The translations under genes were made by a program, and so were the position numbers. A stretch of DNA of 5,469 nt from Methanosarcinales archaeon (GTDB taxonomy: Archaea > Halobacteriota > Methanosarcinia > Methanosarcinales > Methanogasteraceae): assembly GCA_030606635.1 (NCBI GenBank), contig JAUWGA010000120.1, forward strand, positions 1-5,469, written 5' to 3'. Within the stretch, counting starts at the first letter, position 1, and each line of letters begins with the position of its first letter. The notes under the pieces were generated by a model that was not told where the DNA came from, did no database searches, and saw only the letters and a program-made list of their open reading frames with translations. Below, piece by piece: positions 4,888 through 5,469 of the stretch.

Positions 4888-5469
4888 ATGGCAGGGGCAT
4901 TCATTTCAGAAATCGATGTCAAAGAGTTCAGAGGTATCAAAAGATGCAAAGAACCGATAAAACTATCAAAATTCAATGTTTTGATCGGGAAAAATAATTC
5001 TGGTAAATCCTCGCTCCTCGAAGCTTTGTATCTCTTTCCACTGCCACGACTCCACTCCACTATTTATGGAGGTGATAGTGATAGAATTAATCAAATAGGA
5101 GAACGTCATAGTGGAACGGACAGTTTAGTTTACGGTTACTCAGGAAATGCCGAGATGAAGTGTAATGTCAATGAGTATCCATTTACCGTAGAAATTATGA
5201 GTAATGGTACGTCAAACAGTTCCGTCAACGATGAGGAAGTAGCCATCTCAAACCTTCAACACGTTTCCAAAATACTAAAGATATCTGAGCGTAATATCGA
5301 AAATATTTCTATTTATATTCCAAACGACACGAAAACCCTCGACAGATATGCTGAATATGTCTCATCCTTAGAGAACGAAATCGTTAAAAGCGGTGCAAAT
5401 AAGCGAGTCGCGGAGTTCGTTAACCAGTGCATCGATGAAAAATATACCGAGGTTTTATGGACAAGGGAA
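4888..5469 (+). CDS. AAA/OLD-like ATPase, N-terminal part (cut by the right edge)
   Basis: The frame is open for 194 codons from the ATG at 4888 to the window end. The start resembles SMC/RecF/OLD-type AAA proteins: a strand FISEIDVKEFRGIK (5-18), then LSKFNVLIGKNNSGKSSLLEAL, whose Walker A motif GKNNSGKS is at 34-41. An in-frame TAG at 4879-4881 makes this ATG the only plausible start. Walker B, signature and any TOPRIM nuclease domain would lie beyond the window, so OLD nuclease, Gabija GajA or another AAA_15/AAA_21 ATPase are all possible. The DNA is AT-rich: a hand count gives 20 G/C in 60 bases at 5161-5220, against 34 in 60 at 4021-4080 in the radical SAM gene. This suggests recent acquisition. 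Such ATPases often belong to defence or DNA-processing systems, but no partner gene is visible here. Confidence 0.8.
   Translation, partial: MAGAFISEIDVKEFRGIKRCKEPIKLSKFNVLIGKNNSGKSSLLEALYLFPLPRLHSTIYGGDSDRINQIGERHSGTDSLVYGYSGNAEMKCNVNEYPFTVEIMSNGTSNSSVNDEEVAISNLQHVSKILKISERNIENISIYIPNDTKTLDRYAEYVSSLENEIVKSGANKRVAEFVNQCIDEKYTEVLWTRE

Noticed and set aside
4710..5060. 116-residue - strand reading frame over the DUF1847 end and the AAA start
   Set aside because: It is antisense to two recognised genes and to the ATPase promoter region, with no recognisable domain.

Overview
The window looks like a chromosomal segment of a euryarchaeon, probably in or near the methanogen/ANME lineages (Methanomicrobia-like). 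The strongest marker is gatD, the archaeal-specific subunit of the GatDE glutamyl-tRNA(Gln) amidotransferase. Supporting markers are a UPF0147 protein, a Sjogren/scleroderma-autoantigen-type (p27) zinc ribbon protein, a DUF1847 protein, an LL-diaminopimelate aminotransferase start, and TATA-like boxes about 25-29 bp ahead of several start codons where no Shine-Dalgarno site is seen. The lineage assignment below 'archaeon' is inference from gene content only.

Layout. (1) Positions 1-510: the first 32 codons of dapL run leftward off the window edge, divergent from a complete EmrE-like small multidrug resistance (SMR) transporter. The 90-bp spacer holds two outward-facing TATA-like boxes with a perfect 6-bp-arm dyad between them. 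(2) Positions 577-2131: a leftward pair, a UPF0147 gene followed 25 bp later by gatD, which converges with the SMR gene. (3) Positions 2202-2567: a rightward p27-type zinc ribbon gene, divergent from UPF0147; the 70-bp spacer carries a near-symmetric TATA element and a second dyad. (4) Positions 2693-4837: a tightly packed rightward three-gene operon encoding a metallo-beta-lactamase-fold hydrolase, a radical SAM enzyme with a C-terminal winged helix, and a DUF1847 cysteine-rich protein. Junctions are a 1-nt gap and a 4-nt ATGA overlap. (5) Positions 4888-5469: the N-terminal 194 codons of an AAA/OLD-like ATPase, clearly more AT-rich than its neighbours and cut by the window end.

Functional reading. 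gatD serves Gln-tRNA synthesis; its partner gatE is not here. The zinc ribbon and UPF0147 proteins are small conserved archaeal proteins of unclear role. The three-gene operon is the best candidate for an undescribed pathway: a hydrolase, a radical enzyme and a putative metal-binding protein that appear to be made together. The final ATPase may mark the start of an accessory or defence region that continues outside the window. No tRNA, rRNA, CRISPR array, insertion sequence or origin was recognised, and no stretch over 300 bases lacks a gene.
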